A stretch of DNA of 15,604 nucleotides, taken from NCBI GenBank assembly GCA_900404475.1, contig OUQQ01000238.1, positions 1-15,604 on the forward strand. Reading direction: 5' to 3'. This document shows positions 8,869 to 15,602 of this stretch, one piece after another. The DNA comes from Spongospora subterranea. Its lineage: Eukaryota > Endomyxa > Phytomyxea > Plasmodiophorida > Plasmodiophoridae. A program made the translations under genes and the position numbers. Numbering within the stretch: the stretch's first letter is position 1; every line of letters begins with the position of its first letter. Under the pieces are notes generated by a model. That model searched no databases. It saw nothing but the letters and a program-made list of their open reading frames with translations, and had not been told where the DNA came from.

Positions 8869-9828
8869 TCACGGTCTCGAAATTCTCGGGACGGATGCGG
8901 GTCGCAAGAGCGGCGGTGCCGTTCCAGCCGGGATCGGCATTGACCTGAGCCCGGCCGACGGCCTTGGCCCATCCGGGTTTGATGCCGAGCTGTACCCGTA
9001 AGGCACAGGCACATCACATTCCTCATCCTGAACAATCTCAACCGTTTGCCGTTGCTGAACGATCGCTGGAACCGGTGGGGCCGGCGTCGGCACGATGACC
9101 GGGCCGTTGGTGACGGGTGGAGCCGTTTCCTTCGATGGGCAGGCTCCAAGCGTGGCGCCCTTCTCTAGGAACTCACCCAGCGACTCAACAGGCACCTTGA
9201 TGTTGGTCAACACGTGGGGAAGGCAAATAGGAACGTGCACTGCCTTGGCGTCCGATGTGGTCGGTGCTGGTGTGGTCGGTGATGGTGTAATCGTCGCCTT
9301 CTTCTTTGGTGCTTTAGTTGCCCTCTGAGGATTCTTGGATTTCCGAGGCGATTTCGTGTTGTTCTGAGGCAGATGGACGTCCGGAAGCGGAGTCGTGTTA
9401 TTTTGGGGCAGCGGGGCGTCCGGTGGCGTTTTCGTGTCGTTGCGAATCTCGACGCTGGTCGGCGGCGCCTTTGTCAGGTTCAGAGACGTCGGAGGCGGCG
9501 AGGTTGGTGTATCAGGAGGCGGTGACGTTGTAGCCGGCGGGCAACTGCCTAATTTCCCACCTTGTTTCAAGTACGCTTCGACCAGGTCGGCTTCGACCTC
9601 GACAGTTTGCTGATCTGATGTGCACAAAGTCTGGGTGGATTTCGCCGTTGCTGGTGTCATGCCACCGCCGCCGCCTTTCTTCACCCCCGTCCCCGGTCCG
9701 ACATTATCGCCATTCCCTTGGCCGATATTGACGATGATGTCGTTCCCGTACCCTTTGTTGGATTGCGCCATCGACGCGTAACTGGCCAGGAGGACGATGC
9801 ACGTCATGAGAACAGCATTTCGATCCAT
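8869..9828 (-). CDS. Secreted Pro/Thr-rich protein with two Cys repeats
   Basis: A single-exon 319-aa frame. Residues 1-22 are a signal peptide (MDRNAVLMTCIVLLASYASM). Two diverged repeats are visible. Residues 69-97 run from CTSDQQTVEVEADLVEAYL to GGKLGSCP. Residues 202-231 run from CLPHVLTNIKVPVESLGEFL to GATLGACP. Each has one Cys at the start and one near the end, with an L-G-x-C-P finish. A Pro/Thr-rich linker with LPQNNT repeats and a basic patch (about 160-180) lies between them, and a Pro/Val-rich tail follows. The repeat form resembles a motif common in bacterial exported proteins (C-H ... I-T-V ... L-x-x-H-L ... G-D-x-L-G-x-C), but the His residues are missing, so this is only a resemblance. 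The linker is likely O-glycosylated and has N-glycosylation sites. A TTTATTTAAT sequence lies 3 bp before the ATG, so Met8 may be the real start. No named family is recognised. Confidence 0.8.
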   Translation of the reverse strand: MDRNAVLMTCIVLLASYASMAQSNKGYGNDIIVNIGQGNGDNVGPGTGVKKGGGGGMTPATAKSTQTLCTSDQQTVEVEADLVEAYLKQGGKLGSCPPATTSPPPDTPTSPPPTSLNLTKAPPTSVEIRNDTKTPPDAPLPQNNTTPLPDVHLPQNNTKSPRKSKNPQRATKAPKKKATITPSPTTPAPTTSDAKAVHVPICLPHVLTNIKVPVESLGEFLEKGATLGACPSKETAPPVTNGPVIVPTPAPPVPAIVQQRQTVEIVQDEECDVPVPYGYSSASNPDGPRPSAGLRSMPIPAGTAPPLLRPASVPRISRP

Positions 9829-9883
9829 CGATTAAATAAAGTGTTGGCAATGTCGAGACCCGTTAGTAAATGCAGCTAGCCGA

Positions 9884-9890
9884 TGAGTCA
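9884..9890. promoter_or_regulatory. TGAGTCA (AP-1-type) site, proximal
   Basis: 56 bp upstream of the ATG at 9828. Read on the minus strand it is GATTGACTCATCG, nearly the same context as the site at 10561. Confidence 0.5.
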
Positions 9891-9924
9891 ATCATCATGA
9901 AATTATCTACAAAACTGCCAAACT

Positions 9925-9931
9925 TGACTCA
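9925..9931. promoter_or_regulatory. TGACTCA (AP-1-type) site, distal
   Basis: 97 bp upstream of the ATG at 9828, giving this gene two copies of the element within 50 bp. Confidence 0.5.
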
Positions 9932-10110
9932 TTTCCACAGCAGCGGGTGGTGGAACAGAGAGTTAGGTCCTGTGCGATTAATCTGGACCAATATCGGTTG
10001 TCATCGCCAACGGCGACTGTGGAATATCACACAATCGCCACAATGAACGAGAAGCAATTTGGGTTTTATGATGTTTTAGATGATGGGTGGGAATATCGGG
10101 CCAGGATCGA

Positions 10111-10425
10111 TCAGTGATAGTAGTCATTGTATGGGAGATGGCGATCGTGATCCAATCCGCCATGGGCCATATCGACCATCTCATCGTGACTCAAATGGTC
10201 GCGATCATGGCCATGATGATACCCGGGGTCGTCGCCGTCGTCGTTATGATAGGGGACCGGGACGTGATCCTGGACCGAGATCTCGACCTCGATCTCGTGC
10301 TCCTTTCCCTCCCGATGGGCCAGGTCCTCCTCGTTCCTGTGCGCGTCCCGGAAATCGTCTTCCGACGCGATCGCCACGGCCATCGCCATCGCCATCAGCA
10401 CCACGATCATCACTGTTTCGTTCAT
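10111..10425 (-). CDS. Small secreted His/Asp-rich protein
   Basis: A 104-aa single-exon frame starting at the ATG that opens a clear signal peptide (MNETVMIVVLMAMAMAVAIA). The frame extends 27 codons further upstream, but that extension would bury the signal peptide, so I start here. The mature part is acidic and His-rich: SEDDFRDAHRNEEDLAHREG, then EIEVEISVQDHVPVPYHNDD, then GYHHGHDRDHLSHDEMVDMA, ending YNDYYH. It is simpler than the other two His/Asp-rich proteins in the window but has the same strand, the same secreted architecture and a TGACTCA upstream. Extracellular metal or mineral binding is an inference from composition only. No cysteines are present in the mature chain. Confidence 0.7.
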   Translation of the reverse strand: MNETVMIVVLMAMAMAVAIASEDDFRDAHRNEEDLAHREGKEHEIEVEISVQDHVPVPYHNDDGDDPGYHHGHDRDHLSHDEMVDMAHGGLDHDRHLPYNDYYH

Positions 10426-10948
10426 GGAGCTCCTCGTTTTGAGTTGTTTGAAATGTTGTGTGGAATGGGGCGAGTTTACCAATCTGACCCTGAACCCGAC
10501 ACCCACCCGGTTCCGGTTGGCTCAACATATCGGGTTCGTTCCGATAATGCTCCAACCGTGACTCATCGTTCGTGGCAGTTCGATGATCGTCCTGATCGAT
10601 ACTGTATTCCCTGGGCCCATCCGCCCACACGATTTCATTGTCGCCAACTCTGATAATACAGTCGACTCGACCGGGCCACTCCTCTCAACAAAACGCAATT
10701 GCAGTGCGACTTTTGTCACGATCAATCGCTCTTTCGTTGGCCAGTTTGCGGTGCCTATCTTCCTGTCGCCAACAATATGTGTCGCCGAATAGCATCGCTC
10801 AATCCGGACCCGCTCCCTGGAATCAAAAACAGGAAATCGCCGATGTCAATGGGCCCTGCGCAGGCGGGCGTCAACTGACCAATGGGCAATCGATTGATCA
10901 GTTGACCCCGAATATGATGATCGCGATGACAGCGAGACGAGCGGTTGA
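10426..10948 (+). other. Candidate upstream exons of the 11036-11404 gene, unresolved
   Basis: Several plus-strand stretches here look coding. From an ATG at about 10456, a frame reads MLCGMGRVYQSDPEPDTHPV onward to DDRPDRY. It can join, in phase, across a 55-60 nt GTATTC...ATACAG intron (about 10603-10660) to a frame reading DSTGPLLSTKRNCSATFVTI. A further 52-nt GTCGCC...AACAG intron leads to EIADVNGPCAGGRQ. More than one frame looks plausible at several points, so I cannot choose a model. No family is recognised. The TGACTCA at 10561 lies inside this stretch. Confidence 0.3.
10561..10567. promoter_or_regulatory. TGACTCA (AP-1-type) site upstream of the 10111-10425 gene
   Basis: 136 bp upstream of the ATG at 10425, context CCGTGACTCATCG. 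Confidence 0.45.
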
Positions 10949-11035
10949 CGGCTGACGGGAACCCCAATCAAATTCGGCACAGATTGGGGGACGTCTTCCC
11001 CCCCGATCGGCGACTCGGCGAATAATCCATGGCAG

Positions 11036-11404
11036 AAACATTCGGCGAAATCGATCGACGAGATGACCATGGGCGACCTCGACGAATGGCGAAGCGTTCA
11101 CCGAACGCTGTCCTTCGACCTGGCGTTCCCCAACCTCTACGGCGTCATATTTCTCAAGCAGATACCGGCGCAAGGCAACGGCAACGGCAACGCCCCGCCG
11201 CCGACACCAGAAGACCCGCCCAAAAAATTCAAGTCGATGCAACGTCTGCCGCCCGGTCGGGCGAGGTTCGTCGTCAATCGCCTCCGACACGTCTCTATCC
11301 TCGAGGAACCCGACCTGAAACCGGACCCCATTTCCAACCGTTTACCCGTATTCGAGAAGATAGCGCCGTCCAGAGACTCACCAGAACTTCTTCTTCGCTG
11401 TTAA
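11036..11404 (+). CDS. Terminal exon of an unrecognised protein
   Basis: An open frame with balanced composition and GC-ending codons ends at TAA 11402-11404. It includes DEMTMGDLDEWRSVHRTLSF, then DLAFPNLYGVIFLKQIPAQG, a low-complexity GNGNGNAPPPTPEDPPKK linker, then RARFVVNRLRHVSILEEPDL and RLPVFEKIAP. I begin it after the GGCAG acceptor at 11035; the frame actually stays open back to 10949. It may instead start at the ATG at 11063. AATAAA overlaps the stop. Competing frames in the same DNA (180 codons plus, 130 codons minus) are Arg-rich shadows. There is no signal peptide or membrane segment in this part, and the function is unknown. Confidence 0.5.
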   Translation, partial: KHSAKSIDEMTMGDLDEWRSVHRTLSFDLAFPNLYGVIFLKQIPAQGNGNGNAPPPTPEDPPKKFKSMQRLPPGRARFVVNRLRHVSILEEPDLKPDPISNRLPVFEKIAPSRDSPELLLRC

Positions 11405-11408
11405 TAAA
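11403..11408 (+). terminator. Poly(A) signal overlapping a stop codon
   Basis: AATAAA begins at the second base of the TAA of the 11036-11404 exon, the same arrangement as at 6256-6261. Confidence 0.5.
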
Positions 11409-11765
11409 CGGGCTCCTCTTCCCCTGTTTTTGGCCGTTTTTGGTCTTGGCGAACACTGGCGCTGCGCTGTGGGTGAACGGGGGTCGTTCTCGATTTTCGG
11501 GGAACTTGGGCGCAAAAAATAGGGCAGCGCCTTCGTCACGAAACTCCTTCTCGTCGATCGTTGTGTCGTGATTTCGGGGAGTGAATGGATTTGAAGGGCA
11601 AAATGGCGTTTGATAAATTGTGTTTATATTGTGCAGAGATTGCTAATTAAATGACCGAGGGCGGGGCGGGGTTTGTCGAACACAAAATCAGGAATGGGAA
11701 TTAATGAGGGCGATGAGCGGTGAGCAGCGGGGTTATGGGGAAACACCCAGGGGATTGTCGACCGA
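11409..11765. other. Convergent 3' region
   Basis: Lies between the ends of the plus-strand 11036-11404 exon and the minus-strand 11766-12497 gene. I see no gene. An AATATA on the minus strand near 11627-11632 is a weak poly(A) candidate for the minus-strand gene. Confidence 0.35.
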
Positions 11766-12497
11766 TCAATCATCGTGATGACCGTGATGATGATCCTCTT
11801 CATCGTCCAGATAGTGGGACAGGTGCTTGAACGCCTCGTCGTGCCCCTCGACATCGTCCCGATCGAAGTCGTCGGCGATGTGGTGCTCCTGTTCGTGGTT
11901 CTCGGAATCGTGATGGATCTCGGAATGGGAGTCCTTCCCGCTGACGACGGCGTTCAGATAGGCGATCGTCTTCACCTTCGCCGTGTCCTTCACCTTCCCT
12001 TCGAGCTCGTGCACCCCGTCGTCCTTGTGGTAATCGTCATTATCGTACAGCTCGCGATCGGTATTGTCGCGCTCGAAATGGGATTCGTGTCCGCCGTGCG
12101 TTCCCTCATCGCCGTGATGATCGCCATGATGACCACCGCCGCCGCCGCCGCCGCCGTGTTTCCTGAACCCATGGAAATGGCGCCCTGGGCCATGGTAATC
12201 CCCATCATCGCCACCGTCATCATCATCGTCACCGTCATCGTCATGATGATGGTGATTGTCGAAATGATCGTCGTCGTCGTCGAATATGCCATGGCCGCCC
12301 TCGTAGTCGTCGCCGAACCCGTCGTAGAAATCCGCGAATTCGTCGCCCTCCTCATCGAACGCATTGTGTCGTGGGTGATGATGACGCCCTCCAGCGCCAT
12401 GGTTCATCATATGGTGTTGGCCGAATCGCCCCCCGTTACGAAACGCCTCAGACAATCCGATGACCAGCGCCATCATCACGATCGCCCTCCATATCAT
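11766..12497 (-). CDS. Secreted His/Asp/Gly-rich protein, 243 aa
   Basis: A single exon. Residues 1-18 form a signal peptide (MIWRAIVMMALVIGLSEA). A Gly/His region follows (HHMMNHGAGGRHHHPRHN), then acidic Asp/Phe/Tyr motifs (about 48-75) and runs of Asp and His (about 73-100: DDDDDHFDNHHHHDDD). An eight-residue Gly tract lies at about 115-122, followed by more His/Asp. The only ordinary segment is about 163-190 (ELEGKVKDTAKVKTIAYLNA, then VVSGKDSHSEIHH). It aligns with the core of the 1497-2360 protein: both have G-K-x-K, a short hydrophobic helix, then D-S-H and H. The end is LSHYLDDEEDHHHGHHDD. There are no cysteines. Strong polyanion plus His suggests metal or mineral binding outside the cell (inference). 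The antisense 251-codon frame is a Val/Ile/Met-rich shadow. A TATA box lies only 25 bp before the ATG, so Met8 or Met9 could be the true start. Confidence 0.8.
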   Translation of the reverse strand: MIWRAIVMMALVIGLSEAFRNGGRFGQHHMMNHGAGGRHHHPRHNAFDEEGDEFADFYDGFGDDYEGGHGIFDDDDDHFDNHHHHDDDGDDDDDGGDDGDYHGPGRHFHGFRKHGGGGGGGGHHGDHHGDEGTHGGHESHFERDNTDRELYDNDDYHKDDGVHELEGKVKDTAKVKTIAYLNAVVSGKDSHSEIHHDSENHEQEHHIADDFDRDDVEGHDEAFKHLSHYLDDEEDHHHGHHDD

Positions 12498-12521
12498 TTG
12501 GGTGATCGATGGGCGTTATTA

Positions 12522-12529
12522 AATATATA
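12522..12529 (-). promoter_or_regulatory. TATA box of the 11766-12497 gene
   Basis: TATATATT on the minus strand, 25 bp from the annotated ATG. At normal TATA spacing the transcript would begin at or after that ATG. Confidence 0.55.
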
Positions 12530-12588
12530 AGTGACGAGATGGGTGTAAAGTGTCCGATCACGACAGATATGTGTTGATTCATTGTCAG

Positions 12589-12595
12589 TGACTCA
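12589..12595. promoter_or_regulatory. TGACTCA (AP-1-type) site upstream of the 11766-12497 gene
   Basis: 92 bp upstream of the ATG at 12497, context CAGTGACTCAACATT. The surrounding 12498-12887 interval is the shared region between this gene and the divergent Mis18 gene, and I see no further gene in it. Confidence 0.5.
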
Positions 12596-12887
12596 ACATT
12601 GTCTGGCTGACCCTCCTTATACACCCAATCCCAATTCCATTCGTCACTATCGTATATCCGATGTTCATTTAGGTTCATTTTTGTCCCGTTCCGCATCGTC
12701 AGCGTTTTAAACCCCAGTCAATCGCCTTGATCGATATCGATGTTGTACCAGTTCATGCCGCGTCAACAAATGTAGATTTGGGGTCAATCGCAGTGGAGAA
12801 TCAATATACATACACTAGAGTGTAGTATGCCAACGGCAGTACCCCAGTCCACGTTACACGGTGGGGGCACCCAGAGAGCCCAACGAG

Positions 12888-14234
12888 ATGGCGCTACCGG
12901 GGCCGGCGAATGACGATGATGGGGACGGGCGTGTCGCCGAACCTGTGGTGATACGGGATGACCGGGCGATACTGGTCCTGTCGTGTAGGTCGTGTCGAAC
13001 GATATTGGGCGACACGTCGACCATGGTGGATATGTCGGAGAAGTTTGGCAATATCACTGTTGCTCTGGTCGCCAATGTCGTCGTCCATTCCACACAGGTA
13101 TAGGCCATCGATACTGGGAAAGGGGGGCTGGGATGGTTCTTGGACCTATCTCGCTGAACGTAGTTAGCTGGATCTGTTTCACAATACATCAACATTCTGC
13201 CCCGAACCGGTTTTTCATGTTGACCACGACATCAAACCCACACACTCAATCGTCATCGCACCTGTTTGTTTACTATTGACCCGATTATGATTTCGTCAAC
13301 GGTTCGTTTCTGTCGCATAATTCCCTCATATTGTTTTCATCGTGCGACCGAGGTGTTTCTTCTTACGCTCATACCCCGTTTGTTGTCGTCGTTCCGATTG
13401 GGGTGCACTATCGTTGCCTGTTCATCTCACGAATGTGTTCCTCAGCCGGTGATGTCGTCAGTCGGTTACGACGCCATCTCGGTCTACCTAGATGTCGTGT
13501 GCGGTGAATGCGGGGCGGTGGTCGGTAAACAATATATCAGCACGCCAACCCATATGGACGGGCTCAGGTACCCTGATCTCCCTCCTCCCCATACGGATTC
13601 CCCAGCTCACCTTCTCGCTCGTGTTGACAGGCACATGTTTACATTATCGTTGGACGCCATTACCACGTAGGTTGTCAATTACTCAATCCATTTAATTGGT
13701 TTCTTGATCTCAATCGCGTTGCCGATCTCGCTGTGAACGGTTCCAATCGCGTTCTATTCATGCCCTTCCCTTTCGCTATTTGCGGCACTTCTCGTTCTCG
13801 TATTTTCTCCCGTTTGTCCAACATCCAAACAATCTCTCGGTTCATCTCAATTTGGCTGTATTTTGAATGATATTTTGCGCCAACGACACGAAAACAGAAG
13901 TCGATACAGTTTCTTCAAGCGGATGGCGCTAGTTTCAGTGAAGTGGTCGTTGCCTGGCATCTTTCGGTTGAATTTTGGTGCTTTATTGATTCATACTGTT
14001 GAAGATGTGGATTGGATGTGTTGTTTGGTGTATTGATGGAGTGTCGTCGACAGGTACGAGATCGGATCGGGGCGGTCATCGTTATCGCCATCGGACAGTA
14101 CCGCTCTGCGAGGGCTATTGACGCTCCATGATATTCGACAGCAGTACGAGCGGATCAGCGATATCGTCATGATACTGTTCGAGCGAATGGACACGCTCGA
14201 GGCGTCGTCCAGTCAGAACACCTCAAATATATAA
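12888..14234 (+). CDS. Mis18 centromere-loading protein, four exons
   Basis: Mis18 proteins license deposition of CENP-A at centromeres and carry a Yippee-like zinc domain followed by a C-terminal coiled coil. Exons: 12888-13097, 13446-13567, 13631-13666 and 14054-14234, giving 182 aa; introns 348, 63 and 387 nt, all GT-AG, in phase. The zinc domain has two CxxC pairs: ILVLSCRSCRTILGDTS in exon 1 and LDVVCGECGAVVGKQYIST in exon 2. Splicing exons 2-3-4 then yields LRHMFTLSLDAITTYEIGSG, the family's F-x-L-S-x-x-x-I-x-x-Y-x-L-G block, broken by two introns. Exon 4 gives the helix LRGLLTLHDIRQQYERISDI with heptad spacing, ending SSQNTSNI. Without the last splice the frame would stop at TAG 13668-13670, which lies inside the donor. 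There is no signal peptide, as expected for a nuclear protein. The segment between the two Cys pairs is similar in length to human MIS18A but diverged. I cannot tell alpha from beta type. Confidence 0.88.
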
Positions 14235-14395
14235 AAGATCATCGACATAAGATTCGCAAAAGTGGGTTCGTCGAACTGTGAAGACGGTGATCCCATTATC
14301 GTCGTCATTTCGTGAATCCGATCTAGAACCGAATTCCCTCGTGATCATCGTCAACGAGACGACGTCAACACACCTAATCTGCGACGGGTCATTCG

Positions 14396-14413
14396 CTCTC
14401 TCTCTCTCTCTCT
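14396..14413 (+). repeat. (CT)9 microsatellite in promoter
   Basis: Nine CT dinucleotides, 24 bp upstream of the heat-shock element. In insects such tracts bind GAGA factor and keep heat-shock promoters open; whether this organism has that factor is unknown. Confidence 0.85.
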
Positions 14414-14436
14414 GTTCAACCGGTCGGTGTAGTTTG

Positions 14437-14449
14437 TTCTGGAACGTTC
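14437..14449 (+). promoter_or_regulatory. Heat-shock element, perfect three-unit
   Basis: TTCTGGAACGTTC matches TTCnnGAAnnTTC exactly, the minimal binding unit of an HSF trimer. It lies about 50 bp upstream of the TATA box of the 14564-15358 gene. Confidence 0.6.
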
Positions 14450-14477
14450 TGGTCAACGCGGAGACCGTCGTGACATG

Positions 14478-14485
14478 TTCTAGAA
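14478..14485 (+). promoter_or_regulatory. Second heat-shock element, two-unit
   Basis: TTCTAGAA (TTCnnGAA), 29 bp after the first element and 12 bp before the TATA box. Confidence 0.5.
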
Positions 14486-14497
14486 CGGGCAGTTGTC

Positions 14498-14506
14498 TAT
14501 TTATAT
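14498..14506 (+). promoter_or_regulatory. TATA box of the 14564-15358 gene
   Basis: TATTTATAT, 58 bp upstream of the ATG, allowing a 5' UTR of roughly 25-30 nt. Confidence 0.6.
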
Positions 14507-14563
14507 GGACCATCATCGTTGTATTTGGTTATACCGTCGCCCATCCCTAAATCATTACCGAAT

Positions 14564-15358
14564 ATGTCGCCAACTGCCCAAGCCGTCATGTTCGTCGTCG
14601 CCCTGATCGTGGTCGTGGCCCACGCCCAAGTCGTCAACGTCACCAACACGACCAGCAGCAGCGCCCCACCCCACAACGGCACCATGCACCGACCGCCCCA
14701 GAAGTCCACGACGTCATCGTCGCCGTCCAAATCCGGTACTGGCCCCCCCCCCAATTGACCCACACACAATCCGACACCAGTTCTGACCGGGGGATAACAG
14801 GTGTTCCTCTTCAAAGCTGTGTAGCGATCGACATTCGCGTCACCGACGAGTATTGCTCGGCCAATTGCAATCACGATCCCCCATTCTGTGAGCCGAATCG
14901 CTCACCCCCTCGTTCGTCAAATACTGATTTCCTCGGTCGCGTTCGTTCCCCGTTTTTGTTCAGGTCCCTCGAACCTCTGTAGCTGTGGGAGCGTTGTCCT
15001 GCCAACGTGTAAGGCGATCAGCCCGGTGGCGACCGATTACTGGTGCCAAGCGACCTGTACCAACATCCCGCCATTCTGCCCTCCCGACCTATGTCGCTGC
15101 TCGGGCGGTACCGACGCCCCAAGCACGACGGCGCCGGTCAGGACGACCCCCGCCCCCGTTCCCACAACCGCCGCCCGGAATATCACCGCCCCCGCTACCA
15201 CAATCGCTCCAAACACCACCACCATCGCCCCGAACGTCACGATCGCCCCGAATGTCACGATCGCCCCGAATGTCACGATCGCCCCGAACGTCACGATCGC
15301 TCCGAACATGACCTCGACCCCAATCGTTGCCAACGCCACCGCCGTTCCCGTTCAATAA
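14564..15358 (+). CDS. Secreted protein with two six-Cys modules and N-glycosylated repeat tail
   Basis: Exons: 14564-14735, 14801-14911 and 14964-15358, giving 225 aa; introns 65 and 52 nt, GT-AG, in phase. Signal peptide about 1-21 (MSPTAQAVMFVVALIVVVAH), then a Ser/Thr/Pro stretch with Asn-x-Thr sites. Module 1 has Cys at 64, 76, 80, 87, 100, 102; module 2 at 110, 122, 126, 133, 138, 140. Both follow C-x11-C-x3-C-x6-C-x(12 or 4)-C-x-C, with cores YCSANCNHDPPFC and YWCQATCTNIPPFCPPDLCRC-like spacing. This W/Y-C-x3-C ... P-P-x-C ... C-x-C module recurs in secreted invertebrate proteins, some linked to chitin-active enzymes (from memory, moderate confidence). Module 1 has eight extra residues exactly at the exon 2/3 junction, so that splice could be off. 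The tail is Thr/Pro/Ala-rich with five TIAPNV-type repeats, most carrying an Asn-x-Thr sequon. The promoter has heat-shock elements. It may act in cuticle, mucus or egg coat. Confidence 0.8.
15221..15310 (+). repeat. 18-bp coding tandem repeat, five units
   Basis: Five in-frame units of the type ACGATCGCCCCGAATGTC encode T-I-A-P-N-V; the last ends in Met. Units differ by only a few bases, mostly silent, so the array is recent or homogenised. Each unit followed by Thr makes an N-glycosylation sequon. Confidence 0.9.
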
Positions 15359-15455
15359 TGGTAATCGAGCTCTCTCCTTTCCAGGCACAACCCCCACAGA
15401 ACTACAACATTATAAAACAATCAAACTCCTTGACAAGTTCATCACATGTGTCAGA

Positions 15456-15602
15456 TTATAATTTATGGGGAATCGATAGGAATTTCGAGTGACTCGTACA
15501 CGCGATCACTTTTCCTGAACTTGAATAGAACCGCACGCTCAGGAACGCGATCCGCCGCCCGATCTTATCGCAGACGGCTTCGATTCTGTGGAAGGGATTG
15601 AT
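15456..15602 (-). CDS. Possible terminal exon of a minus-strand gene, cut by window edge
   Basis: A 48-codon frame open to the right edge ends at TAA 15458-15456. It includes HRIEAVCDKIGRRIAFLSVR with GC-ending codons like those of the other genes here. A CTTCCACAG just inside the window (about 15588) could be its acceptor. It is too short to identify. The 15359-15455 interval to its left shows nothing else. Confidence 0.28.
   Translation of the reverse strand: MNPFHRIEAVCDKIGRRIAFLSVRFYSSSGKVIACTSHSKFLSIPHKL

Noticed and set aside
8483..8872. 129-codon minus-strand ORF, with an open upstream extension in the alternative frame of the 8869-9828 gene
   Set aside because: It is antisense to the last allantoinase exon, and the AATAAA at 8829-8834 lies inside it. 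The chosen frame stops just before that signal.
10087..10653. 188-codon plus-strand ORF
   Set aside because: Its first two thirds are the antisense shadow of the 10111-10425 gene; only the end after about 10450 may be coding, and that is covered separately.
11029..11571. 180-codon plus-strand ORF starting MAETFGEID
   Set aside because: It has Arg/Pro/Gln-rich shadow composition, runs through the AATAAA at 11403, and overlaps a frame with balanced composition.
12139..12156. GCC/GGC repeat as a CRISPR or microsatellite feature
   Set aside because: It simply encodes the Gly run of the secreted protein; there is no repeat-spacer structure anywhere in the window.
11775..12530. 251-codon plus-strand ORF rich in Val, Ile and Met
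   Set aside because: It is the antisense of the His/Asp codons (CAT/GAT to ATG/ATC) of the minus-strand secreted gene, which has a signal peptide and promoter.
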